Shown here in pieces: positions 10,501 through 22,500 of a stretch of DNA of 24,614 bases. Source of the DNA: Phoronis australis (taxonomy: Eukaryota > Phoronida > Phoronidae); the NCBI GenBank assembly GCA_002633005.1, contig NMRA01001321.1, positions 1 to 24,614 on the forward strand. The letters are read 5' to 3'. The position numbers and the translations under genes were made by a program. Numbering within the stretch: the stretch's first letter is position 1; each line of letters begins with the position of its first letter. The notes below the pieces were generated by a model. The model was not told the origin of the DNA and ran no database searches. It worked only from the letters and a program-made list of their open reading frames with translations.

Positions 10501-13500
10501 CCAAGAGCGTTACACAGAGAGCTGTGGTTTTTTGTGGTGGTGGAGATGCACCCGCTACAGGTATAAGTTACTCATTAAAAAATAACACGACGTACCTATC
10601 GTTTGATTAAAAAGTACCAAGCCTGACAATATGCTAATGAGCTTAATTATATATATATAACTTAATTAGCCGCTGTGTCCCTTTGTAACCCATACACTAC
10701 TATGGCGGTGAATCAAACGGTTTCCTCAGGGATTTTGAAAAGCGGTTGCAATCATGGGAATTAACGGCAGTACCTTTAAGAAAAACAGGTATTTCTGGTA
10801 AGCCTGATTAAGGATATATTCAGCATCTTGAGGATTATGATATAACTAAACACAAGAAGCGTTGATTTATTTCTAGGCTCGATTTCTTTGTCAATGAACA
10901 AAGCATTTCAACCTTAGCCACCTTTTTAGATAGTTTGACACGTCACATTACAATGGATTGTGGGATGTCGTTCATTCAGAGCAGAGCAAAACTGACCATT
11001 GGAAACAGAGAACGCACACAAACATTTTTCTGTCAACCATTGACTTGGGCAGCGTTCCCTAGACCCGAGGCATTAGGCTAGCTCTTGGGGCAAGACGTCT
11101 TCGCACATGGAACGGATCCAAAACGGTAACTCTCTCACAAAATTCAAAAATCCAACTTCACCAAACATATCACTTAGTGGTCGCCATTTTGTTAGTTTAT
11201 TCTAGTTATGTGTCGATTATACTCGCGTGATTTTGCGTGCTGGCATTCTTCCAAGAAACTGGGTCTACGGAACGCTAACCTGGATGAAGATTCCATAATG
11301 ATCCGCAATCAGTTGAAAGTGTTTGAAACGAGATGTCCCAAGGAAACAGTCATATTACCGAAATGACCCCGAATGTATAGTCAATCGTAGTTTGATCAAA
11401 GAAAACACGTTTCTTTCCCAAATGGTCTCATTTTTGTTATTAATGTATATCATATGTACCGTCAACACCCTACTTTATGGAACATCTCTGAACAATATAG
11501 AAAATAATTTATCCGAGTTTTCCATAAAACGTACAAAAGTTTTCAGGACGAAGCGACACAAATTTTTGCGTCTTATCCTCCGCAATTTACATTTTGCCGG
11601 TTTTGATATCGGACATCGGTTTGTTAATTCAAATATTTTAGTTAAATATGTCCAACACATCTTTAATCAATACGCGTTAGTTTTACAACTTATTTTATAC
11701 AGTATTTGCCTACTTTCGGTTCGTCTTGGAGTTATTTGAAACCTGAAAGGCGGTAGTATCGGGGATTCTAAGATTTACATGATCTAGCTGTTTGGGTGTG
11801 TTAAGATAAGCTCGCAAAACGAGTGCAAACTAGTGCCAAGCTTGTATTCCATGCAGGAAATCTTGTATGTCACCAAAATAAGTGCATTATCTCCATTGCA
11901 GAACTGACATGAGTGTCACGTCATGGAGTTAAAAATTGCGGCACAGGCATGTCGTTATCACATTATACATTATTGAAAGTTACTTTGTTCTAGGTGCAAA
12001 TTGACGATTTTATAAATGAGAGAAATTAATGTACGTTTTGTGGAATTATTACCGTACTTTCAGCACGGCGTACAGACATGATACCAGACAAGTAATGAGG
12101 TACCGCTGCTGTCCAAATTACTTGTATGTTCGTCAGAATTCTACCTGCGAACGTAAGTTTTCACGTCATAGCGTACTGTATTGCTAAATGTTAGATATAA
12201 AAAAGTTCAAGATGAAATCTCAAAATATGCATTAACAGTTTTAATAATTATCATTTCGTTTTCGTTTGATGCAACTTTGGAAATTTTCCATAAAAATCAT
12301 CAATGTCATTTTTGATAACAAAGAGGAACAATTTAAAATCCATTCCGTTTTTGAGACCAATACATAAAGCGTGGTATCTGAAAGTTTCATGTGAATCCAA
12401 TTATCCATTCCGAGATATGATGTTCCGAAGTTTGCTACATGTAGATATGGACAATTTTCTAAGGTCGTACATGACCTTAACCAAGAGTTCTCTAAGCATC
12501 TGACAAGTGATTGGCGTGAGTGACACCCCATGAGTATTACACCGCAGTTGCTTGGCAAAATTTATTTTCTCCACATGTGTTACCCGATTGTGATTATTTG
12601 TTTCACTGTTCGTATAACGGGGATTTCCGATAGATCCCCTGCATGCGCGCACCCGGGGGGGGGGCTAGGAGGGCTCAAATGAGTCCCCCATTTGGCGAAG
12701 TGGACAAAAAGGTCCGCCTCAGAGAAACAAAAAATTCGAGAAAACAAGACAAATGTCCACTGAAAAGGCACAGCCGACGCACAGTGAAGCTGGTACTCCG
12801 GCCGATTTTTTTAGTTCTCCCTCTTTTTTGTCAGAAAAAGGTCCACATCGCCAGAAACTCGAGCCCCCCATAATAAAGACTGGATGAGCGCATGCCCTGG
12901 GTGCTCTTTCAGACACGCCTATTTCCCCCGACGTGGTTTTGCGTCCACAAAACGCCCCAGGGGGTCCTTTGGAAAATGTGGTGGGGCTAATTCGGAAACT
13001 AGTACTAAATACCCCAGCGGTCTTAGTGAGCAGTGATGTTACAATTTCGTAAAATGTAACATCACATTTTACATCAATATAACATCAAATACAGAGGAAA
13101 AACGTACGTTTTAGAATTTGCTGACAATTTAAAAAGCAGATTCTTGAGAAAATATGAAAGCAAACATGAAGCTAATAAAAACAACATTAAAGAAAATGAG
13201 GAACAATGGTTTCAAAATACTGTATACCCACAATGAATTTCATACGTCGTACTTATCAACATTTTGCAGCACTGTGCCAAGGAGAGAGGAAGTGCCCGAA
13301 TGGAGGACACTGTTCCAGCCCTAATTTCTGCAGTAACTGTAATGATGGATACTATTCACCCAAATGTGACGGTGAGTTGAGCAATCATTCGAAGGGAGAG
13401 CCAATAGCCACATCTGAACTAAATCGACTAAGTAAAGGACGACGTCACATTTTCGTTTTTGCCTTTGGAACTAGGGAATTCACTTAACAAACGTAAAACT

Positions 13501-16500
13501 TCACTGAAATTAGAATGACTGAGTATTGATCAGCATCAGTGACAGCAGAGAACAACGGTGAGTCAACTTCTACGGATACCCAGCATTGCGTGTAGATACA
13601 GCAGAATCAGAGTGGCGTTGAAGTACTTCAGGATGTGGCTATATAGTAGTTTTCTTAAATGTTGTAATTGGCTTGATGTCATTACAATTACGCCCACAGT
13701 GATGGTATAGTGTATACACCGACTATTAATAAGTCCTCGACTTTTCGCGTTGTGAAGCAAGACTGAAAATGCAACATGTACTTATGTAGCGTGTAGCAAT
13801 CCATTTCTTTTTAGCCAGTCGTGCCCTCTAAAAGCGGGACTTACCAGATTCTACGACCAATGAATTAGGTTAGAATAGTTTGAGGTTTCATGCAGAAATT
13901 AGTCAATAATGGACCACCACCAATTTTCAGAATATGTTGCGGGACCCTATTGATTTCTGGTGAAATCGGTACGCGTCACCCTCCGACGTTTCTGAAAATT
14001 GTTAAGGAATCACCAGCATGTCGTTATTTTCTACCATTTGACGTCTGCTCTAGAAAGACACGAAGACTAAGCAACCCAATTTTTGCATTGCATTCCAATG
14101 GACCGCGCTGCCTAAAAATGTTAAGAACCGCGTGCAAGGAGCATTTTAAGCGTCTGAACGTGCATCAGCCAAAACGTCTGGGTGTCCTGCAAAGAATTAC
14201 TCAACGAAGTCGAGAAAAATCGTCAGAAACGTAAGCAAAGGTTAACTTAGAAATAGATTTATATCAATCTGTGAGGAAAATACTGAAAACAGCAGATATG
14301 CACCCCAAGCCTGTAGCTGCTGTAAAATACAACTTGACTGCCGTGTCATGCAGGCTGCAAAAAATTCATTTATAAAAATGTTGCGTGCACGTATACATGT
14401 CACGCGATCTGCGATCATCATTGAAAAAAAAATGGCAAACGACACCAAGACAAGCGGAGCAATCTGTGTAAACCCTCTTGTTTAAAGAATCCTCAGTGGA
14501 GCGCATAGGATAAATAGGTTATACAAAGTACGTGTTTGTACCAATTTCTTATTATATCTCGTTTCGTGATATGCAAAATTATTTGAACGAGGGCTTTTGC
14601 ATAACACAAATCTCGATATAATAACCACTGGTACAAACACGTACGTTGTATAACCTATATTTATACCACAATATTAGCCTGGAATGGCAGATACAACCGT
14701 GTAATAACCCATATAGTTATCTCACTAGTGAGATAACATTTTGGCGGGAAACCGAGGCCGAATTCGAACCCGGACCTCCAGAGTTTCTGGTCGCCGACTT
14801 TACCAGTACACCACTTAGCGGCTGACGTCATCGAACGTGAAAATGGAATACTTAAATGAGCACGCGCAACAATCCCATGTTCAGCAAAGGGCATTGTATC
14901 GACATTTATACGCTATGAAAATAAGACGCATAATTTCCATAAAAACGATATTTTAATTCAGTGAAATTTTTCTCTCACGTTCTCTCTCTTGTAAATCACC
15001 GATCTCCAATTTAAATACGAGTATCGTGTCGTCTGGATCCCTAGACTTGAGCATTATACTCGGTTACCAGTGGTAACCTACTTTAGCAGACGATATTTTC
15101 CCGGTCGAAGCTTAGCGTGATAAAATGTGTAGTAACCTAGTTGCTAAACCTTAATTTATAGATTCACTTTACTTCTATTTTGTTTTTAAACTTAAAAGTT
15201 TTAATTGATTTTGAGTAAAAGCATTATTTGACAAAAATAGCTCGGCTTTTCTTAAAAGGTCACGACCTCCGACCCAGGCCTCTGACACAGAAAGTAGTTA
15301 CAAAGCCGAGGCCAATCGAGAAAGGTAGATCGATTCATTGCAATGTTTTTCGTTCAGTTGGTGGTATAATAGTGGTGGATTTTTGAGAATTATGACCCTC
15401 GGGGCTGACGCCCCTCGGGCGATAATTCTCCAAAATCCACTCGGGCTCTAGATAACAGGGGATAACGACTTCGCCATGTAATAATCTATATTTCTCTCAC
15501 GCGTCAATTACCAACGTGTTGCCAGGTAGTAGCCTGTGAAATACTTAGTCTTTGAGGTGGCTCTTATAATGTTTAACGTGGGGGGTTCAACTTCTTGTCA
15601 GCAAACTTTGGATAACTCAATATTGCTATTCAATTTCTGAGTACTAACTACGAATAAAATGTTTGCAATAAATAGAGTTCGCTTTGCAAACATTTTATGA
15701 CCAGCATGGACAGTAGCATCTTACAATGCAGCATCAATATGGCTTCCCTCCCGCAAGGGTAGGGTTCGGTAGACAAACGACACGCGAAAAATCAAGGTCA
15801 TACAAGAGCATGACGTACATGTACACTGTAAAATCACGCGAGTGGAAGGTCAAGGTTTCGCAAATACGCTAGGGACAGTACTATCAAAATAGCAGACACT
15901 GAGAATATCGATCGGCCAAGCAAGAATGTTGAATTATGGGATAGAACATGCTGTTTTCGTTCCATAATGAAATATTTCTCGCCTCACTAAGTCTTGCTGG
16001 TGACTTGCGTCAACGGAACGCATCCCATGTAAAATTCCATCATGCACTGCATCTTGTTAAGGCCGCTAACTTATACTTACAGTTTTCATGCCCAATTACC
16101 TCGCATATTTCAGCGTGTCCACTGTCCAGGATACCAGGCTGCTTAAAGATGACCTGTTCAAGCGGACCGTCAAACTTCGTGTGTCAGGAATGTTACCTGA
16201 GTTCCCACTCGGGCTCGGCTTATTTGCTTTCAAATAACAGATGTTTGCGTAAGTATATCAAAACATTTGACGCCTCTTTTACTGCAAGTATATTTTCAAA
16301 TAGGCGGAAATTAAATGAAAATGATAAGTTTTTCCGACGTTTTTTATTACTGTACAGTTTCATTGATATATTTTGCGTAATAATAAGGCATCCGTGAGGT
16401 TAGGATAACAGACTGTACACGTGATATTATGACTGGAAAATGGCGAAACTATGATTGTGTGCTAGCTTGTTCCTAAAAGACTAAAAATGATTGCAAAAGT

Positions 16501-19500
16501 CGAAAACTGCAGAATTGTATGTTATTGATTGGCTGCAAAAAATAAAAAAGAATACTGAACATTTGCTGAGTTCCTTAATATATTCATTCCAAAGATGACA
16601 AAAATGAGCACATTCCAAAAGTTAAGTCATAATTATATCACTTTCTTGGTACTGTATACTGACTCTGCTCCCCATCCATGCGGCAGTACGTCATTCTCAC
16701 TGAACAGTAGTCAGTTACTGAAAAATAAACATTTTCTGAAAGAAGACGCACGAGGTTGGCATAATCGTTGCAGTGACTGTTACCAGTGTATTATTATAAT
16801 AATAATGATAATAATAATGATAGTGATAATGATAGCAAATGGTAATGATTAATTGCTATTGTAATTATTATTATCAGGAAATTTCGAGAGTCTTTGTTAT
16901 TGTTATTATTATCGTTACTTTTATTATTATCGTTGCCACACTTATAATTCTACATTGTTTTAGCAAAGTGCTCTTGGCTGTCAAACACGTGGTGTTGGCC
17001 CGGTACTTGCAAAGACAGGGGGTTGACTTCATCGTGTAGCTGCATTGCTGGATTCGCCAAGAAATTGGGGACCAACAACTGCGACAGTGAGTTAAATACT
17101 TACACTGTCACCCTGGATGTTGACAAAATTTTAGGAACTCAAATGAAAAAATACTGAAGATAAATTATTGACAGTGTGCCCAGGCTGCTTAAGTATGCTA
17201 TATCTAGATATTTTACATTAATATTAACGTTAAAACTTCTGGTTTTATTTCCTCCCTTGTTGTTTGAGGATCATCTTTGAGCTGTAAAGACTGGTTAAAT
17301 GGACTTTTTCAATTGAAGAAGTCAATACAGCAAGAACCCTGACTGTATTTTAGCTTAGAAGTCGACTTCCTGCGGCTCATGGATTTACCGAATAGTGGAC
17401 TCAAATGTTGGCTTCCGGCTAATTTTCAGCTCGCATAACGATCCCGGTGGAATATGTTTCCTGCAGCACATGTACAAGTTAATAAAACACGTCTTATAAT
17501 TTCAGTTGCTTCTGTTAGACCAAATTTGCTGACTTGTACAACGAGAGCAGTCAGCGCAAGCAACGAGTATGCCGACTCAAGTGTCCCCAACGGATCCCCT
17601 AACTCTTGTGGCAACCAACAAGACTTTTGGAGCAATTTCCAGCCAACCGAAATTAGATTCAGCTTTACGTTCGAGTTCAAAGTGTCCAATATACCTGCAA
17701 GACCAAGTCACATCAATGACTTCGTTTTCGGCATCACAGACGCATACATGCAGGTTACAACGCTGAGTAAAACAGGTTTGTAATGTTCTAAGGTAAAATT
17801 ATACTTTCATACAAAACACATTTTACTATTATGTCCCATCCGAGATCGGCGATTCAGTTTAGGGTTTCCAGTCAAAAACGAGAACAAGCACTTTCATCTT
17901 CGTGGTAAGGATGCATTAGGCCACCACCTCTTTGTACTGTTTATCTTCAGAGGATGGTTGGAAAGTTGGAACGTAAACTTCGAATGCGAAATAGAGGTAC
18001 ACAACATATCTCGTCTACGAACATTATTTTGTACCTGATTTTGCATTTATCCCGTTTCTTCTTCATGTGGTTTTTCGGCTCCCTGTCTCATTTCCACTAT
18101 CTCTTTCCTTCTTACTTTCCTCGTGTTGAATCCAATGGAATGCTCTGCTAGTTATCTCCATTGAAACCTCCCAAATCTCCCAACCCGTCCTGTGTTGCCT
18201 CTGTCTAACATCCCAATCTGGTAATGCAGTGCGTTTCGTATACACAAACATATATTGCAGGAGTGGCGAAATACAGCGGTAACAACCGATACATATCGAG
18301 GTGTACGCACACCTATTCTTCTTCAACACCACAACCTTCGACAATCACCTGTACGAATAAACTGACATTTGAAGGAGTTGCCTTGCAGAACAACGACAAG
18401 TTAGTTTTCACTAATTATACCTGCTGAAAATACTCGAGTAAATAATTTAATTACCTTTATTTTCGGTAGTGGTCGCAACTAAAGATGACTGAACGTTTGG
18501 TTCAGGTATACTGATGATAGATTTTGGGGTAATAGTCACAGAGGTCTCTGATTTTGAGAACCAGAGAGAACTGGTTCTCAAAAAGAGGGACCTCTGTTAG
18601 TGACTATTACCGAACTGTGAGTGCATAATTATCGCACAACCATTCGTCATTATAGAATATACTCTCAGGCTATAATTTCTAGATCGACATTAGTGCTTTT
18701 CACAGACAACATTAGAAAATTACCTTGAACAACACTCACTAAGTCAGGCCAACGGGACACATGTCGAAGCATTGATTTCCACAGTTCTTTCTTTCCACCC
18801 TAGGTATTGCGTGAAATACACGGCGGTTGGAGGAGGGTACTTCAGAACAAAGAACCTCGTGAATAACACTGTGTCTTCCAAGGAGTACTACACACCAGTG
18901 TTGAGTTCAAAATCTGTTTGTCTCTTATACGACAGTGTTGAACCTATTCACTGCTCAGAGACATCAACATGTCCACCGAACACCCCTTACGAGACAGATC
19001 CCTTAGAGTTGACAAACAGGATAACCAACAACAGTAATGTTACAGTGTCTTATGGGGGTTGGTCAGACACAGGTTCCGGCGTTGCTTTGCTGGAATTCAC
19101 TTTGCACAATATGGCTGAAAAGTCGTCAAATCTTCTCGGTTTAAAAGATCGAGTCCACCAGTCGGTGAAGATTCCTAGGAATGGCGAAGGTTCATTAAAG
19201 TTTGTACTTCCGAGGCAAGGTTTGTATTGCGTAACAGCCCAAGTTTTGGACGTCTCCGGAAACACTCGGGTCGCTAGAAGATTCGTGCTTTACGACTCTT
19301 TATCGGACGTTGCGATTAGCCCCAAACCACAAACATTTAAAGTTATCTCGGCGGCTGCCAACACCAATTACGTTTGGCAAACAAACTTGAACTCGATAAA
19401 TATTCTATGGACGAGGCATTTCTATAATACGTTTCATGTTCGCAACAACATGTTGAGGCCAATTGAAAGAAACTCCCTAGTCTCTGGGTCTTACGATCAA

Positions 19501-22500
19501 ATTACAGGCGACCTGCCCGTTATGGGAACACGAAATGTTGACGGGATTACTAGATTTCAATACGCAGTTGCTAAGCTGCCCAGTAACATGCCGCGCTTAA
19601 CCACTCTAATGGGTGTCCCTACATCATTGACGTTAACTCCAAAGTTGAGAGACGGTGATACATACCGTATATGGGTCCAAGCTAAAGACGTGATGGGAAA
19701 TGTTGCGATAGACAACATCACTCTTCACATCGATTCGTCGCCCTCTCTGTTGACCAATGCTGGTTTAATTGGAAACGGATATAAGAAACTCTTTGTACAC
19801 AGCGTGGACGACCTCTCGAAAATGAAATTCGAGTTTAATGCCATGGACAGCGACAGCGGCCTTCATGATGTTAAGTGGAAGCTCGGAACAACTGAAGGCA
19901 GTGCAGATATCAGTGATGGATCGCTTGCCATTGTAAAGGTACGGTAGGCTATAAAGTTGAATCTGTAATAGCCTTAGCTCGCCGTTGTCACCCAAATGAC
20001 TCAGTTTTGATGTATATCACGTATAGTTATAAAGCTGGCTCAGAATTTATTTCTATGCTTTTAAGGAATCAAACATTTTTGTACCTGGTGAACGATCTGA
20101 CAGTTCTTCCCAAGGCAGAAAGCACCTTTACTTTAAGTAAGAAACTAAGAAACAAGTTGCACTGAGCCAGGTTTGAAGCAGACGAGAGCCCACTTAGAAG
20201 GATACCAAACTTGGTTTGGCCTAAAACATATATGGAAAACTTCATTGTACATGTACGTAACCAGTAATTGAGATGCTATGTATTACCTGGACGAGAGCTA
20301 ATTTACGTGTAAATCTCAGAAAGGCAACTAAATACGAAATGGCCACCCTGTTTGTCTACCTGAAAGCATAAATAGCTTGCTGAAAAAAGTTATATGTATC
20401 ACGTGAAACTTTGTTGCTACAGACCGAGGTTTATTGTGAAAAACATTTCATATGTTCACAAGTGCATGGGGGTCCAGCATCCGAGCGTCTGTCGTCGCTG
20501 CTGTATCTTATAAACTCCTTGCATGATCCTAATAGAATCAGAAGACAAATTTCTGACCAATTCAACTATCACTATGGTAATCTTCAAGTTTTTTACGTTT
20601 GCTTCGTATCATGATCTTCGGAGTTCCTTTATAGATTTTCCGTAAATTTCACAAATAGATTTTTATTTACAACACCTTCCTACTTTGGATGGATTTGCCG
20701 TATTCTGCGTCACCTACTGGACATTAAAAATCGATTCAGTTTCGATTTTTGCCTCTTTATCCCTCAAACAGTTAGAAGTTTCATTGTGAAAACTCAATAA
20801 GAAAACCGCAGATGACGGAAGTTGATTTTCGAACGGTTCAACTAATCTGGCTCTCTCTAGTGACGATTTTGTTGTTTTACGTCTACGATTGTATCTTCTT
20901 AACCAAGTGCAAGATCTTTGTAAAATTTGGGGGATGTGTTCTTGTGACGATGACAACAAATGTCAACAAATTGTAGACCAATCCGACTATCGCTAAGTAC
21001 CCTAGTGGTAATTTTAATTTTAGTTTAGTTCATAGATGGATTTTCGTCGAAATTCAGGCGACTGGGTTTCTATTAAGGGAGAGATAATGCCGATCCGTTT
21101 TTATTTGGATTCGATTTATTTTGCGCATCTAATGTCCGCTTTTATTTTTCGATTCCTTCCTCTTTATCTACCAAACCGCTCAAAAGATCATCTAAAGAAC
21201 TTAGCGAATGTTTCTGACGAAAAGACCGTTGCTGACATTGATTCTTGGACGACTGTGACAGCTGTGGCGCCCTGCTGCGATCACAGCGGTTTCTATCTTT
21301 AATCCACGCAAGTCATCTGACAACGGCTGCCAACAACTAGCGGACAGCTCTGCCAACCAATGTACCAATTAGTTGCAATTCAGTTTTACGTTTACCTCTT
21401 GTTGTATCTATTATAAAGACGACACCACTATTCCATTTTTTGAGACAGACTCAACGAATTCTGCGCCACTTAGTGGTCATCATTTTTAATACATTCGAGT
21501 CGTGTGCCTCTGTATACGCCCAACCGCTCCGAAGATCATTATGAAAATTGCCATTGCATGTAACCCTTCTACAAGACGGCAACTGGATTTTCACATGAGT
21601 TTATCTACTAGTGACAGTGTCTTTTCTTCGGCTCTTGAAATTTCTCTCTCCTAATTCCCCTAACAAAATTTGGCGAGTGCATTCCAATTAACTTGACAAT
21701 GGTCATTTGTTTTTTTCCACCTTTTGAATTCAGTGACCGATTTCCATGAAACTTAGCCAAATGATTTTCTTTGCTGGGACGAATATTCCTTCCCATTTCA
21801 GACGGTTTTCTTCGTATTGTGTGGCATTTAACTGACATTGTGTGGCACCAATAAACGCCCTTAGAAACACACCCTTTGCGGAGTAATCGTGGGCCTATTT
21901 AAACGTTCCGTGTTGCTCTCATATCGTTTTCCCATCCTTTGTTTTTTCCTACAAATAACACTGGCTTTAGAGTACCAAACGAGAAATATTTTCCTTTCAG
22001 ACACCGACCGGTGGTGATAATGTATATTGTCCAACATTGGTCGACAGCTTGTGCGAGTATTACAACTACAGCATCAAACTAAACCATCTTATAGCCGAAA
22101 ACAAGCACAGAGGAAACCATAACAGAGACTACTATTTCACGCTGACAAGCAGAAATAAGGCGTTACTCTCAAATTCACCTTTAAATGTAAAGATATTGGT
22201 CGATACATCACCACCAACCACAGGGGTAGTTCGTGACGGACCAGACGGTTCCCATCACGATGTGCAACATCAAAGTACGCTGACTCTTTCCGGAAACTGG
22301 CATGGCTTCTTCGATCACGAAAGCGGCGTTCGCTTCTATCGCTTCGTTTTTGGAGAAAATTGTATGTCAAAGCAGAATGTAACTCTGTTTGGTAGAAGCA
22401 CGACGGCGAATTTTGCAACGGATGTTGTAACAAAAGACGGGAAATATTACCTTAGCGTAGTGGCATACAATGGTGCCCATGAGCCCTCCGAAGCTGCTTG

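Larger units (their letters stand above)
13372..16113 (+). other. Intron 4: several small elements, no exon recognised
   Basis: The intron contains a 153-bp foldback (14511-14663), a perfect palindrome (14716-14737), a tRNA-like stretch (14752-14822) and a hairpin (15375-15440), each listed separately. A plus-strand frame at 13890-14234 has no recognised motif. Because both flanking exons are phase 1, a further phase 1-1 cassette could hide here, but I found none with cysteine-rich content. Confidence 0.5.

Noticed and set aside
11323-11739. 138-codon plus-strand frame in intron 2
   Set aside because: It has no recognisable domain and an AT-rich composition like its surroundings. A competing frame lies on the other strand, and no phase-compatible splice sites join it to the flanking EMI exons.
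12241-12558. 105-codon minus-strand frame in intron 3
   Set aside because: It has no motif I recognise and overlaps other frames on both strands. It is possibly part of an unknown repeat, but there is no evidence for a gene.
14752-14822. Functional tRNA gene
   Set aside because: The A and B boxes are present, but the anticodon loop is too short and the acceptor stem pairs poorly.
14661-14894. 77-codon minus-strand frame
   Set aside because: It runs across the tRNA-like sequence and palindrome, which explain the conserved look better than a protein.
15948-16397. 149-codon plus-strand frame
   Set aside because: Only 16114-16248 inside it is supported as an exon by splice sites, phase and cysteine content. 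The rest reads intron.
17954-18151. 65-codon plus-strand frame with a hydrophobic stretch in intron 7
   Set aside because: It has stop-bounded ends, lacks an acceptor and donor in phase 1, and would interrupt a junction that already joins cleanly.
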